Origin: Candidatus Aenigmatarchaeota archaeon
Lineage (GTDB): Archaea > Aenigmatarchaeota > Aenigmatarchaeia > QMZP01
Length of the DNA stretch: 14,097 nucleotides
Reading direction: 5' to 3'
Assembly: GCA_016202725.1 (NCBI GenBank)
Contig: JACQOD010000057.1
Coordinates: 1 to 14,097 of the forward strand
Part shown: positions 1 through 7,870 of the stretch, piece by piece
Numbering within the stretch: the first letter of the stretch is position 1
How the letters are laid out: the number at the start of each line of letters is the position of its first letter
The notes under the pieces: generated by a model
Told to the model about the DNA's origin: nothing
Seen by the model: the letters and a program-made list of their open reading frames with translations, nothing else
Databases searched by the model: none
Position numbers and translations under genes: made by a program

Positions 1-51
1 CAAGAGAGCCTGCGGTGGTCAGTGAGCTAAACACATACCTCCTGCCCGCCT

Positions 52-366
52 TCAATTGGAGATGAAGGCGATGATGAAGGAGTAGACCCCCTTGATCAGG
101 ATCAGCAGGCCGATCCAGAACACCCACCCGGGGGCGATGCCCCAGTAGAGGAGGAGCAGGAACAGCGCCCCCAGCAGGTCCAGGTACCCCATGAAGTCCA
201 TGAAGAACCCCGCCGCCAATGCGGTCCCGACGGAGTAGAGGCCCTTCAGGAAGAAGAGGATGGTGAACCAGAAGAGGAATTCGCTCCCCGGCAGCCCCAG
301 GATGGTGCCCAGCAGCAAGGCCCCGCCGGCGATGATGTCCAGGATCCCGAAGAGGGCGATGATCAT
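52..366 (-). CDS. Small four-helix membrane protein with internal duplication
   Basis: A 104-residue, almost entirely hydrophobic protein with about four membrane segments and no catalytic motif; I do not recognise the family. It looks like a tandem duplication of a roughly 52-residue two-helix unit. G7-x-L-D10 recurs as G60-x-L-D63, F32-W33 recurs as F83-W84, and K41-G-x-Y-S45 recurs as K92-G-x-Y-S96. The lysines sit near the membrane ends of helices 2 and 4. The ATG at 366 is chosen because a TATA-like run (TTAAAAA on the plus strand, about 389-395) lies 26 bp upstream, implying a leaderless message. It is not obviously linked to the TrmB-like gene behind it. The gene is very likely real; its function is unknown. 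Confidence 0.8.
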   Translation of the reverse strand: MIIALFGILDIIAGGALLLGTILGLPGSEFLFWFTILFFLKGLYSVGTALAAGFFMDFMGYLDLLGALFLLLLYWGIAPGWVFWIGLLILIKGVYSFIIAFISN

Positions 367-386
367 ATCCCTAGTGGGGGTTTGAG

Positions 387-396
387 GCTTAAAAAG
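387..396 (-). promoter_or_regulatory. TATA-like box for the small membrane protein
   Basis: The plus-strand run GCTTAAAAAG reads CTTTTTAAGC on the coding strand and is centred about 26 bp from the ATG at 366. That spacing fits an archaeal TATA box of a leaderless transcript and matches other promoters in this window. Confidence 0.5.
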
Positions 397-449
397 CGCG
401 TTCCTGCGGCCTTGTAAATGGTCCTCGCAGGCATCCGCCCCCTTGCGCC

Positions 450-1199
450 CTACTTCTTGGCGATCCGCCAGAACGCGTTGAAGTACGCCCGGAAGCTCTT
501 CACCGCCTCTGCATCATGGATCAGGAGGCCGACGGGCGAGCGAGTCCAGAGCACGATGAATACCTTCTCCTGGTAGAAATAGATGGTCATGTTAGTGATC
601 AGGTACTGGGGAAGGAACCGCAACTGCGAGCTGACCGCAGTCATGGGCTCGATATTCCCCCGCGTGTCGAAGTTGGCGATCATCCGCAGCCGAATACCCT
701 TCTTCACCCGTCGCCTGTGGTGGCCGGCAAAAAAGTCCCGCAATCCGGGAACATCCCCGTAGCCTGCCCCGATGACGCAATACTCCTCCCCTTCTCCCAG
801 TTCGTCGATGATGCTCCGGACGACGTTCGTCACGGCTTTGTACCCCTCGTAGACCATGGCCGAGGTCTTGCCCACCGAGGCCTCGCGCTGGAGTTCCAGC
901 TGGGGAAGCATCTGCTGCACCAGCGCTGCCTTCTCCCGTAGCTGGCTTTGTCTGGCTTCAAGGTAGTCAAGAATCCTCCTAGGCTCCATGGCCGCGTAGT
1001 GCCTGACTTTGCCCTTTATGACGGACCCGGCAAGCCCCTTCTGCATGAGCTTGTCCAGGACCTTGTAGACCTTGGAGAGGGAGATGCCGGCCTCCTTCGC
1101 CAGCGGCCCGGTCTTGGTCTCCCCCAGCCGCAGCAAAGCGAAGTACACTTTCGTCTCCCCATCGGTCATGCCGATCTCCCTGAAGAGCCGCTCGTCCAT
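450..1199 (-). CDS. TrmB-family transcriptional regulator
   Basis: A 249-residue protein. Residues about 8-70 form a TrmB-type winged helix-turn-helix (IGMTDGETKVYFALLRLG, then a recognition helix around S40-M52, SLSKVYKVLDKLMQKG). A charged helical linker follows at about 73-105, then a C-terminal domain (about 110-249) resembling the effector/PLD-like domains attached to many archaeal TrmB homologues. Members of the family sense ligands, often sugars, and repress or activate transport and metabolic genes. The gene is divergent from the ABC importer at 1297-3781, so control of that operon and of itself is the natural inference; the ligand is unknown. The ATG at 1199 has a TATA-like box 26 bp upstream, so the message is probably leaderless. 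The stop codon is TAG. Confidence 0.88.
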   Translation of the reverse strand: MDERLFREIGMTDGETKVYFALLRLGETKTGPLAKEAGISLSKVYKVLDKLMQKGLAGSVIKGKVRHYAAMEPRRILDYLEARQSQLREKAALVQQMLPQLELQREASVGKTSAMVYEGYKAVTNVVRSIIDELGEGEEYCVIGAGYGDVPGLRDFFAGHHRRRVKKGIRLRMIANFDTRGNIEPMTAVSSQLRFLPQYLITNMTIYFYQEKVFIVLWTRSPVGLLIHDAEAVKSFRAYFNAFWRIAKK

Positions 1200-1218
1200 G
1201 TGCAGACGTTCCCTTCAA

Positions 1219-1232
1219 TCTTTATATTTTTA
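1219..1232. promoter_or_regulatory. Divergent TATA region between the TrmB-like regulator and the ABC operon
   Basis: The AT-rich core TTTATATTTT (1221-1230) is the only TATA-like tract in the intergenic gap. It is centred 26 bp from the regulator ATG on the minus strand. On the plus strand it predicts a start near 1251, giving a leader of about 45 nt before the ATG at 1297. A C5-TT-G5 inverted element (1233-1244) sits directly beside it. The minus-strand assignment is stronger than the plus-strand one. Confidence 0.55.
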
Positions 1233-1273
1233 CCCCCTTGGGGGACAGAAACATTCTTCTTACCGATGAGGTA

Positions 1274-1289
1274 ACCACTGGTAAGTGGT
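1274..1289. repeat. Perfect inverted repeat ACCACT-GGTA-AGTGGT
   Basis: Six-base perfect arms with a 4-base spacer lie just upstream of the binding-protein start. They overlap the alternative GTG codon at 1285. The repeat could be an operator for the neighbouring TrmB-like regulator or a small hairpin in the message leader. Its half-sites (CACT/AGTG) resemble those at the 12.2 and 13.4 kb promoters, but with a different spacer, so a shared regulator should not be assumed. Confidence 0.5.
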
Positions 1290-1296
1290 CGATCCT

Positions 1297-2292
1297 ATGC
1301 AGCGAAAAAAGCTCCTCGGGACGGCGGCGTGCTTGGGCATTGCCCTCCTCGCCGCGGGCCTCCTGCAGGCATCCCCTGCAGACAGGATTGCGGACCTTCC
1401 CACAACGGTCCGCTTTGGCAACCTGCCGGTCATCCATGACCTGCCGGTCTACATGGCCATCGAGAAAGGATATTTCCGCGAGGCCGGGATCGATGTGCAG
1501 CTTGTCAGCTTCCAGTCGCCCAATCAGATTGTCGATGCCCTGCTTCAGCACCAAGTCGACATAGGGGGGCCCAGCGTCGCCTTGGGGATTGCGGGCGTCG
1601 CTAATCAGAAGAACCCGGGGAAGCTGAAGATCTATGCCATTGCCGGCGGAAACCTTGAGCAGCCCAATGATGTTCTGTTGGTCCGTACCAACAGCACGAT
1701 AACGTCCATCGGCGATCTCCGGGGGAAGCGACTCGGTATCCTTGGAGGCTCTATCCAATGGAGGACCATTGCGAGGCACATCCTTGAACAGAATGGTCTC
1801 CGCATGGAGGACGTCGCGATCATAGAGCTTGCCCCCGGCATCCAGGTCCAAGCCCTCGCTTCGGGTCAGATCGATGCCCTGCTCGCCCTTGAGCCGATTG
1901 CAACCGTCGCCAAGGAGCAGGGCGCTGCGACGGATCTTGTCCGCGAGCCCGCCGGCACGTTCATTTCCCTCCCCTTCTATGGCGGTGCGGGGGTCGTCAG
2001 TACGGAGTTCGCTTCGAAGCATCCAGAGACCACGGAGAACATCATCCGGATCCTTGAGCGGACAGTGGAAGAAATCGAGCAAGATCCGGAGGAGGCCGCG
2101 GCCTACCTCAGAGGGTATACCCCCCTGCCGGACGACGTTATTGCGAACGTCCCGGTCATCATCTTCAAGGTGTGCGAAGACATCACCCCGGAGGACGTGC
2201 GGTCCATCAACGCGTTCTATGACCTGTTCCTCCGGTACGGGGTGGTTGAAGAACCCATACGCTTCGGCGACCTCGCGTACTGTACGGGGTGA
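1297..2292 (+). CDS. ABC transporter substrate-binding protein, NitT/TauT/SsuA (NMT1-like) family
   Basis: A secreted solute receptor of 331 residues (335 if GTG 1285 is used). It has a Sec-type signal: MQRKKLL basic start, a hydrophobic core, and a likely cleavage after ASPA. I see no convincing lipobox. The mature part opens with the family pattern: VRFGNLPV, then a PVYMAIEKGYFREAGIDV segment, then VDIGGPSVA, as in receptors for sulfonates, nitrate, thiamine precursors or riboflavin. The substrate cannot be read from sequence. I prefer ATG 1297 because it gives a classic signal-peptide start and ATG is the usual start here. GTG 1285, with GAGGT at 1268-1272, is the alternative. It is the first gene of an importer operon and overlaps the ATPase start by 4 bases. 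Confidence 0.87.
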   Translation: MQRKKLLGTAACLGIALLAAGLLQASPADRIADLPTTVRFGNLPVIHDLPVYMAIEKGYFREAGIDVQLVSFQSPNQIVDALLQHQVDIGGPSVALGIAGVANQKNPGKLKIYAIAGGNLEQPNDVLLVRTNSTITSIGDLRGKRLGILGGSIQWRTIARHILEQNGLRMEDVAIIELAPGIQVQALASGQIDALLALEPIATVAKEQGAATDLVREPAGTFISLPFYGGAGVVSTEFASKHPETTENIIRILERTVEEIEQDPEEAAAYLRGYTPLPDDVIANVPVIIFKVCEDITPEDVRSINAFYDLFLRYGVVEEPIRFGDLAYCTG

Positions 2293-3044
2293 GCATGCGC
2301 GATGCTATCGCCGTGCGGGGCCTGCATAAGTCCTATGGGGAGATGGGGGTCCTGGGGCGGATTGACCTGAAGGTCGCACCGGGAGAGATCGTTGCGCTCT
2401 TCGGCCCGAACGGCTGCGGCAAGACCACGCTCATGGACATCCTTGCGGGCCTCGTGAAGCAGGAGAAGGGGAGCGTCGCGGTGGAAGGGCGCGATGCCTT
2501 CGCGTGCAGCTACCTCACGCAGAACTACCGCGATTCCCTGCTGCCGTGGCTCCGGGTGAGGGGCAACCTCGGCTTCCCCCTCAGGCTGCGGGGACACACG
2601 AAGGGGCAAGTCGCCGATGCGGTGCAGGCCATCGCGGACCTCTCCCCGGTGCGGCTGAACCTGGACGCCTACCCCTACCAACTCAGCGGCGGGCAGCAGC
2701 AAATCCTCGCCTTCCTGCGCGCCCTCATCACGAAGCCCAGCATCTTGCTCCTGGACGAACCCTTCTCCGCGCTTGACTACGAAAACACCCTGGCGATGCG
2801 GACGCTCCTGCAGCGGTATTGGCAGGAGCACCGGCCGGCCGTCCTGGCCATCACGCACGACATCGAGGAAGCGGTCCACGTGGCCAGCAGGATCCTCATC
2901 CTCTCGCGGAAGCCATCCCGCATCGTGCGAGTGGTGCGGAACCCTTCCCCCTATCCCCGCCCTCCCTCCTTCCTGGCCTCCGCGGGCTTCAAGAAAGCAA
3001 AAGACAACGCCCTTTCCGCCTTCCTCGCAGGGGTGTCCCTATGA
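2289..3044 (+). CDS. ABC transporter ATP-binding protein, SsuB/TauB-like
   Basis: A 251-residue cytoplasmic ATPase that powers the importer. All core motifs are present: Walker A GPNGCGKT (39-46), Q-loop Gln 78, signature LSGGQ (132-136), Walker B ILLLDE (152-157), D-loop SALD (160-163) and the switch His in ITHD (190). The start GTG 2289 overlaps the preceding TGA as GTGA, typical of translational coupling; ATG 2295 is a close alternative. The 3' end overlaps the permease start as ATGA. The region between Q-loop and signature (LLPWLRVRGNLGFPLRLRG) is typical of the nitrate/sulfonate/taurine ATPase group. Confidence 0.92.
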   Translation: MSMRDAIAVRGLHKSYGEMGVLGRIDLKVAPGEIVALFGPNGCGKTTLMDILAGLVKQEKGSVAVEGRDAFACSYLTQNYRDSLLPWLRVRGNLGFPLRLRGHTKGQVADAVQAIADLSPVRLNLDAYPYQLSGGQQQILAFLRALITKPSILLLDEPFSALDYENTLAMRTLLQRYWQEHRPAVLAITHDIEEAVHVASRILILSRKPSRIVRVVRNPSPYPRPPSFLASAGFKKAKDNALSAFLAGVSL

Positions 3045-3781
3045 AGGCGAACATCGCCTTCGGCGTCCTGGCCCTGCTCGTCGCGTGGGGGCTGGCCGCT
3101 TCCGCGGGGCTGGTGGACAGCTTCTTCCTTCCCGGCTCGCTGGAGACCTTTCAGGAACTGGGAGACCTCCTTGCCGGAGGGGAGATCGGGGATGATATCG
3201 CCCTCACCCTCGGGAGGATAGCCGCGGCTTTTTCCATCGCCGCGGCGATCGGCCTTCCTGCAGGCCTCGCGCTGGGCATGCAGCCCTCCCTCTTCGAGCG
3301 GCTGGAGTTCCTGGTCGATTTCTTCCGGTCGATCCCGGCGACTGCCTTGTTCCCCCTCTTCTTGCTGGTCTTCGGGATTTCCGACTCCTCCAAGATCGCG
3401 GTGGCGGCATTCTCCTCCGCGCTCATCATCCTCTTCAACACCGCGTACGGCGTGCGGCACGCGAAGAAAGCGCGCCTGCAGGCGGCCCGCCTCATGGGGG
3501 CCAACCGGAGGCAGCTCACGTCCATCATCTTCTGGGAGAGCCTCCCCCAGACCCTGGTGGGGATGCGGACTGCGGTCAGCCTCTCCATCATCGTGATCGT
3601 CGTGACGGAGATGTTCATCGGGACCTCCGCAGGCATCGGCCGCCTCATCGTCGATTTCCAGTACGTCTACAACGTCCCGGGCATGTACGCCGCCATCTTC
3701 CTGGCAGGAGTCATCGGCTACCTCGCGAACCTGGCCTTCGCCCTGCTGGAAAAGCGGGTGGTCCACTGGGCGGGGAGGTGA
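3041..3781 (+). CDS. ABC transporter permease, SsuC/TauC-like (BPD_transp_1)
   Basis: A 246-residue inner-membrane permease with about six hydrophobic segments. The stretch RSIPATALFPLFLLVFGI (96-113) is the typical family segment. QAARLMGANRR (from residue 147) is the cytoplasmic EAA coupling loop that docks on the ATPase, followed by the conserved LP of the loop. The start ATG 3041 overlaps the ATPase stop as ATGA. Reading upstream in the same frame continues for about 74 residues, but that stretch is arginine/proline-rich shadow of the ATPase gene. Last gene of the operon; it runs toward leuS on the opposite strand with a 72-base gap. Confidence 0.92.
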   Translation: MKANIAFGVLALLVAWGLAASAGLVDSFFLPGSLETFQELGDLLAGGEIGDDIALTLGRIAAAFSIAAAIGLPAGLALGMQPSLFERLEFLVDFFRSIPATALFPLFLLVFGISDSSKIAVAAFSSALIILFNTAYGVRHAKKARLQAARLMGANRRQLTSIIFWESLPQTLVGMRTAVSLSIIVIVVTEMFIGTSAGIGRLIVDFQYVYNVPGMYAAIFLAGVIGYLANLAFALLEKRVVHWAGR

Positions 3782-3853
3782 GAGCGCCCTCTGCTCGGGG
3801 GGGCAGTAGTTGCCTCAGTCTGCGGATACGCCAGGCCTTCTTCCCGGGGAGCT

Positions 3854-6454
3854 TCAGAACACTTCGATCCCCGGCTTGCCGGGCTCGGCCTTGCCGGCCC
3901 GGGGGCTCCTGCTCTGCAGGGCGGGGACGACCTCCACCGGGCAGCCGAACTCCTGCTCCAAGGCAGGCAAGGCGTCCCGCAGGGCCTGCTCCTCCTCCCC
4001 GGGAGCCAGGGCTAGGACCCTCTCCTTCAGGAGCCGCTCGGCCAGTTGGACTGCAGCCTTGCCCTCCTTGCGGATGGCCGGGTTGCGCATGAGTTCAGGC
4101 ACGGTCGTGACCCCCCGGCTGATCTCCTGGTGGAGGACGAACTTCCACTCCGGGGCAAGGTACAGGGCGATCTTCCGCGGCTTTTTGCCGAGCAGGCGGA
4201 CCACGTTCCGGATGTCCTCGATGGCGCGCTGGACGAAGGCTTCCTGCAGCTCCAGCTTGGGGTCCAGGTGTTCCTTGGCCGGAGAGGGCCACTTCCTCAC
4301 CGAGAGGAAGCCCTTCCCGCCCCGCTGCTCCCAGAGCTCCTCGCAGAGGTGGGGGCAAAAGGGGGAGAGCAGGGTGAGTAGGGTGGTGATGCCTTCGTCC
4401 CAGACCTGCTGGTTGGGGGAGGCGTACTTCTGGAGCTCGCCTGCCAGGCCCATCAGCTCGGCCACGGCCGCGTTGAAGCGGAAGCCCTCCAGGGCCTCGG
4501 TGACCTTCTTGATGGTGCGGTGGACCTTGCCCTGCAGGAGGCTGTCCCTGCCTTCGCGGTTGCTCCTGCCTTTCGGCTGCTGCAGGCAGAGAGCCTGCAC
4601 GCGCTTCAGGAAGCGGTAGCTGCCCTGCACGCCCTGGTCGCTCCACTCCAACTCCTTTTCAGGCGCGGCGAGGAACAGGAGGAAGAGCCGGGCCGTGTCG
4701 ATGCCAAACCTGTCGGAGATCTCGTCCTGGGACACCACGTTCCCGACGGACTTGCTCATCTTGGCCCCGTCCTTGATCACCATCCCCTGGGTGAACAGCC
4801 CGGAGACCGGCTCCCCCACCTGGCTGAGCCCGAGGTCGCGCAGGGCCTTGGTGAAGAATCTGGCGTAGAGGAGATGCAGGATGGCGTGCTCGACCCCCCC
4901 GATGTACTTGTCCACCGGCAGCCAGCGGGCTGCTTCCTCCCCGAATGGCTTCTGGCCTTCGCGAGGGGAGCAGTAGCGGAAGAAGTACCAGGACGAATCC
5001 ACGAAGGTGTCCATGGTATCGGTCTCCCTGCGGGCGCTCGCGCCGCAGCGGGGGCACTCCCTCCGGAGGAAGCGTTCGCTGTTTTCCAGGGGGTTCCCTT
5101 CCCCGGTGAACTTGGCCTCCTCCGGGAGAAGGACGGGGAGCTCCTGCTCAGGGACAGGCACGATGCCGCAGCTGCCGCAGTAGACCACGGGGATGGGCGT
5201 GCCCCAGTAGCGCTGCCTGCTGATCAGCCAGTCCCGGATGCGGTAGTGGGTTGTCCGCTTGCCCCAGCCCTGCCGCTCCGCCGTGGCGGCTATCGCCTCG
5301 CGGGCCTTCTGGCTAGGCATGCCCGAGAACTTTCCCGAGTCGACGAGGACCCCTTCTCCTGTGGCGGCCTTGCCCTGGGGCGCGCCTTCCACGCGGATGA
5401 CGGGCTTGATCGGCAGCTTGGCCGCCTGCGCAAACTCGAAGTCGCGCTGGTCGTGGGCAGGCACGCCCATGACCACGCCGGTCCCGTACTCCATGAGGAC
5501 GAAGTTCGCGATGTAGAGGGGAATGGGCTCCTTCGTGAGGGGGTGGAGGGCGTGCTTCCCGGTGAAGACGCCCTTCTTCTCCTTGCCTTCCCCGTACTTG
5601 TCCCGCTGGGCCGCGCGGATGAATGCGGTCACCTTGTCCTCCTGCGTCGTCCCTGCGGCAAGGGCGCTGGCCAGGGGATGGTCGGGAGAGAGGGCCAGGA
5701 ACGAGACCCCGTACAGCGTGTCGGGACGGGTGGTGAAGACGGGAAGGGACTGCTTCCCCAGCGAGAAGAGCACCTCCAGGCCCTGGCTCTTGCCTATCCA
5801 GTTGCGCTGCATGGCCTTGACATGATCTGGCCAGTCCAGCTGCTCCAGCCCCGCGAGGAGCTCATCTGCATACTTCGTGATCCGGAAGAACCACTGCTCC
5901 AGCTCCTTCCACTCCACCGGGGACGTGCAGCGCCAGCACTTCCCCTCCACCACCTGCTCGTTCGCGAGCACGGTCTTGCAGGAGGGGCAGAAGTTGATCG
6001 GGGCCTTCTTGCGATACGCAAGCCCGCGCTTCAGGAACTGCAGGAAGATCCACTGGTTCCAGCGGTAATACTCTGGCGAGCAGGTCGCGAAGGAGCGGTC
6101 CCAGTCGTAGGACAGACCCAGTTCCTGCTGCTGCTTCCTGATCGCGGCGATCGCCTGGTCCGTGTAGGCCCGGGGGTGGACCTTGCTCTTGATCGCCGCA
6201 TTCTCCGCGGGCAGGCCGAAGGCATCTTACCCCATCGGATACAGGACCGAGTAGCCCTGCATGCGCTTGAACCGGGCGAAGGCGTCCCCCATGGCATAGT
6301 TCCTCACATGCCCCATGTGCAGGCCAGCGGCAGAAGGGTAGGGGAACATCTCCAGGACGTAGTATTTCCGGCCCGCGGGCTTAGCGCGGAAGAGCCTGGC
6401 CTCAGCCCAGCGTTTTTGCCATTTCTGTTCCATGGCCCGGAATTCGGAAGGCAT
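3854..6454 (-). pseudogene. leuS: Leucyl-tRNA synthetase with an in-frame TAA at codon 76
   Basis: Ligates leucine to tRNA-Leu. One frame spans 867 codons, broken only by TAA at 6227-6229. Around it the protein reads YPMG-stop-DAFGLPAENA, where bacterial-type LeuRS has PMGWDAFGLP, so a near-invariant Trp codon is lost. Landmarks: HIGH-type HMGH (46-49), zinc-type CPSC and CWRC pairs, the CP1 editing T-rich motif TTRPDTLYG (241-249), GTGVVMGVPAHD, and KMSKS (565-569). The catalytic part is bacterial-type. The C-terminal region around APEWKFV (W770) resembles the archaeal LeuRS tail. Downstream restart at GTG 5971 would give 705 residues without HMGH, so it should be inactive. The ATG at 6454 has a TATA box 25 bp upstream. 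Whether this is decay, a base-calling error or a tolerated stop cannot be settled here. Confidence 0.9.
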
Positions 6455-6473
6455 ACGTATCTTGGGGCCGCCC

Positions 6474-6484
6474 CGTTTTTAAGG
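6474..6484 (-). promoter_or_regulatory. TATA-like box of leuS
   Basis: CGTTTTTAAGG on the plus strand (CCTTAAAAACG on the coding strand) is centred about 25 bp from the leuS ATG at 6454. The spacing predicts a leaderless message and supports that start. Confidence 0.5.
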
Positions 6485-6518
6485 CTGCTCCTTTTATGGT
6501 TCCGTCCCCAATAGTGGG

Positions 6519-6528
6519 AATTTAAACG
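6519..6528 (+). promoter_or_regulatory. TATA-like box of the PRPP-synthetase-like gene
   Basis: The AATTTAAACG tract, with core TTTAAA at 6521-6526, is centred 24-25 bp before the ATG at 6548. No Shine-Dalgarno is seen, consistent with a leaderless transcript. It is divergent from the leuS promoter. Confidence 0.5.
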
Positions 6529-6547
6529 TAAGCGCCTCCAGGTTGCT

Positions 6548-7567
6548 ATGGAGAAACAGGTCGGGATTGTCGTCCCCGATTATAGTGAGCATCTCGGCAT
6601 TCCCGGGCCCTATTTTGGCGATGAAGTCTTCGCTTATCTGGAAGAGAGACATCCGAGAAAGTTTGAGCGCATTCCCATCACGATAAAAGGAGCGGCGGAC
6701 AGTAGTGAGGAAGCCATGACGCAGGGCGACGTTCGTGAACGTCGCGTGTATGTCCTCCATCCTATCCATACAACCGCAGCACGTCACTTCATGATTGCTC
6801 TTGAAATGGCGGACGACCTCTACCGTTCTGATGCGGCGAGCGTGGTCCTCTTTGAACTCTATAATCGTTATTTCAGCTACGACAAGCGTAAAAGAAAGCA
6901 GTCCCTTAACGCCCGGGTCGTTGCTGACGGTTACCTGAACGCCGGTTATCGTCGCGTGTTTACCTTCGAACCCCATTCGGAGAGCCTTGGTCTTGCCTTC
7001 GATAAACGGTGTTCGCTTGAGGCGGTGCCCACTGATGTGCTGCTTGCTGCCCACTACCGCGAGCGATATCCTCTTCTGAATACCACCGTAGCAGCTCCCG
7101 ATGTGGGGGGATATGCTCGAGCCGAAGCTATGGCCGATCATCTTGGTCTTCCATTAATCGGCATGCGAAAGCATCGGTCAATGGACAAATCCGACCAAAC
7201 GAAGGCTAGTGACATCATCGGCGATGCGCGTGATGTTGAAGGAAAGATCATTCTTTTGCGGGATGACGTTATCCGTACAGCAGGATCGTTGGAATCCGCT
7301 GCGCAGATGTTGAGAGATAGAGGTGCAAAAGAAATTCGGGCCGTTGTCACGCATATCGACCTTGTTGGAAAAGCGAGAGAACGCATCCTCAATAACATTG
7401 ATTTAGTGGTGGCCACGAATACGGTTCCCCAAGCACTCTCCCCTGAAGAGAAGAAGCGCTATGATATTGTTGATCTCACCGAAATGACGGGGGAAGTTAT
7501 TTACCGCCGATCAGAAGGAATGCCGTTAAGTTCATTCTTCCCCAATAGACTAAACCATCGAAAATGA
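6548..7567 (+). CDS. Divergent ribose-phosphate pyrophosphokinase (PRPP synthetase) homologue
   Basis: A 339-residue protein with the PRPP-synthetase layout. An N-terminal phosphoribosyltransferase-like half contains RYFSYDKRKRK (107-117, at the place of the usual YARQDRK ATP loop) and FTFEPHSE (metal/ATP site, usually DLH). The C-terminal half has APDVGGYARA (183-192) and the ribose-5-phosphate loop DDVIRTAGS (239-247, usually DDxIDTAGT). Family members make PRPP from ribose-5-phosphate and ATP. Differences: Arg 243 replaces the loop Asp, Glu replaces the Asp before the His, and the ATP loop is shorter, so activity may be altered. Codons are visibly more A/T-ending than in leuS or hel308, hinting at separate ancestry. 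It converges with the acylphosphatase-like gene with 11 bases between stops. Confidence 0.82.
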   Translation: MEKQVGIVVPDYSEHLGIPGPYFGDEVFAYLEERHPRKFERIPITIKGAADSSEEAMTQGDVRERRVYVLHPIHTTAARHFMIALEMADDLYRSDAASVVLFELYNRYFSYDKRKRKQSLNARVVADGYLNAGYRRVFTFEPHSESLGLAFDKRCSLEAVPTDVLLAAHYRERYPLLNTTVAAPDVGGYARAEAMADHLGLPLIGMRKHRSMDKSDQTKASDIIGDARDVEGKIILLRDDVIRTAGSLESAAQMLRDRGAKEIRAVVTHIDLVGKARERILNNIDLVVATNTVPQALSPEEKKRYDIVDLTEMTGEVIYRRSEGMPLSSFFPNRLNHRK

Positions 7568-7578
7568 AGCGGAAACGC

Positions 7579-7851
7579 TCAGCGTATCTCGAAGCCTTCC
7601 AGGCTGGGGGAGCCCTCCTCCCACTCGACCATGATGTCCGAGACTGCCGCCCCGTTGGGGCTGTCCCTGCAGTAGTCCAGGATGGCCTCGATCTCGTCCT
7701 TCTCCCCCTCGAACAGGGCCTCGATCCCGCCCTCGGGGGTGTGCTTGGCCCAGCCGGCCACGCGGCGCATCACGGCCTGGCTGCGGATGCTGGACCGCAG
7801 GAAGGAGCCTCGCAGATTGCCGGAAATGATGACGTGGCACCGGGCTTCCAT
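7579..7851 (-). CDS. Acylphosphatase-like protein, catalytic motif degenerate
   Basis: A 90-residue protein of typical acylphosphatase length. GNLRGSFLR aligns with the phosphate-binding GxVQGVxFR loop and keeps the final Arg. GWAKHTPEGGIEA aligns with the GWVRNxPDGxVEA motif, but the catalytic Asn is His. A C-terminal strand (VSDIMVEWEE) also fits the fold. Canonical members hydrolyse acyl phosphates; with Asn replaced this one may be inactive, or a binding or RNA/protein-modifying relative. The ATG at 7851 has GATTAAAACC centred about 25 bp upstream and a purine-rich GGAGAGG just before it, so leader type is uncertain. Confidence 0.78.
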   Translation of the reverse strand: MEARCHVIISGNLRGSFLRSSIRSQAVMRRVAGWAKHTPEGGIEALFEGEKDEIEAILDYCRDSPNGAAVSDIMVEWEEGSPSLEGFEIR

Positions 7852-7870
7852 GCCCTCTCCTTGGAGGAAA

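Noticed and set aside
6227..6229. TAA as a reassigned sense codon
   Set aside because: TAA is the natural stop of the metalloprotease-like gene and the methyltransferase in this same window, so a global reassignment is not supported.
4520..6514. Long plus-strand open frame (664 codons) opposite leuS
   Set aside because: It is a GC-rich antisense shadow: Leu/Gly/Arg/His-rich text without motifs, while the minus strand holds a clear LeuRS.
6494..7141. 215-codon minus-strand frame opposite the PRPP-synthetase-like gene
   Set aside because: The plus-strand frame shows family motifs through its whole length and has a well-placed TATA box; the opposite frame shows none.
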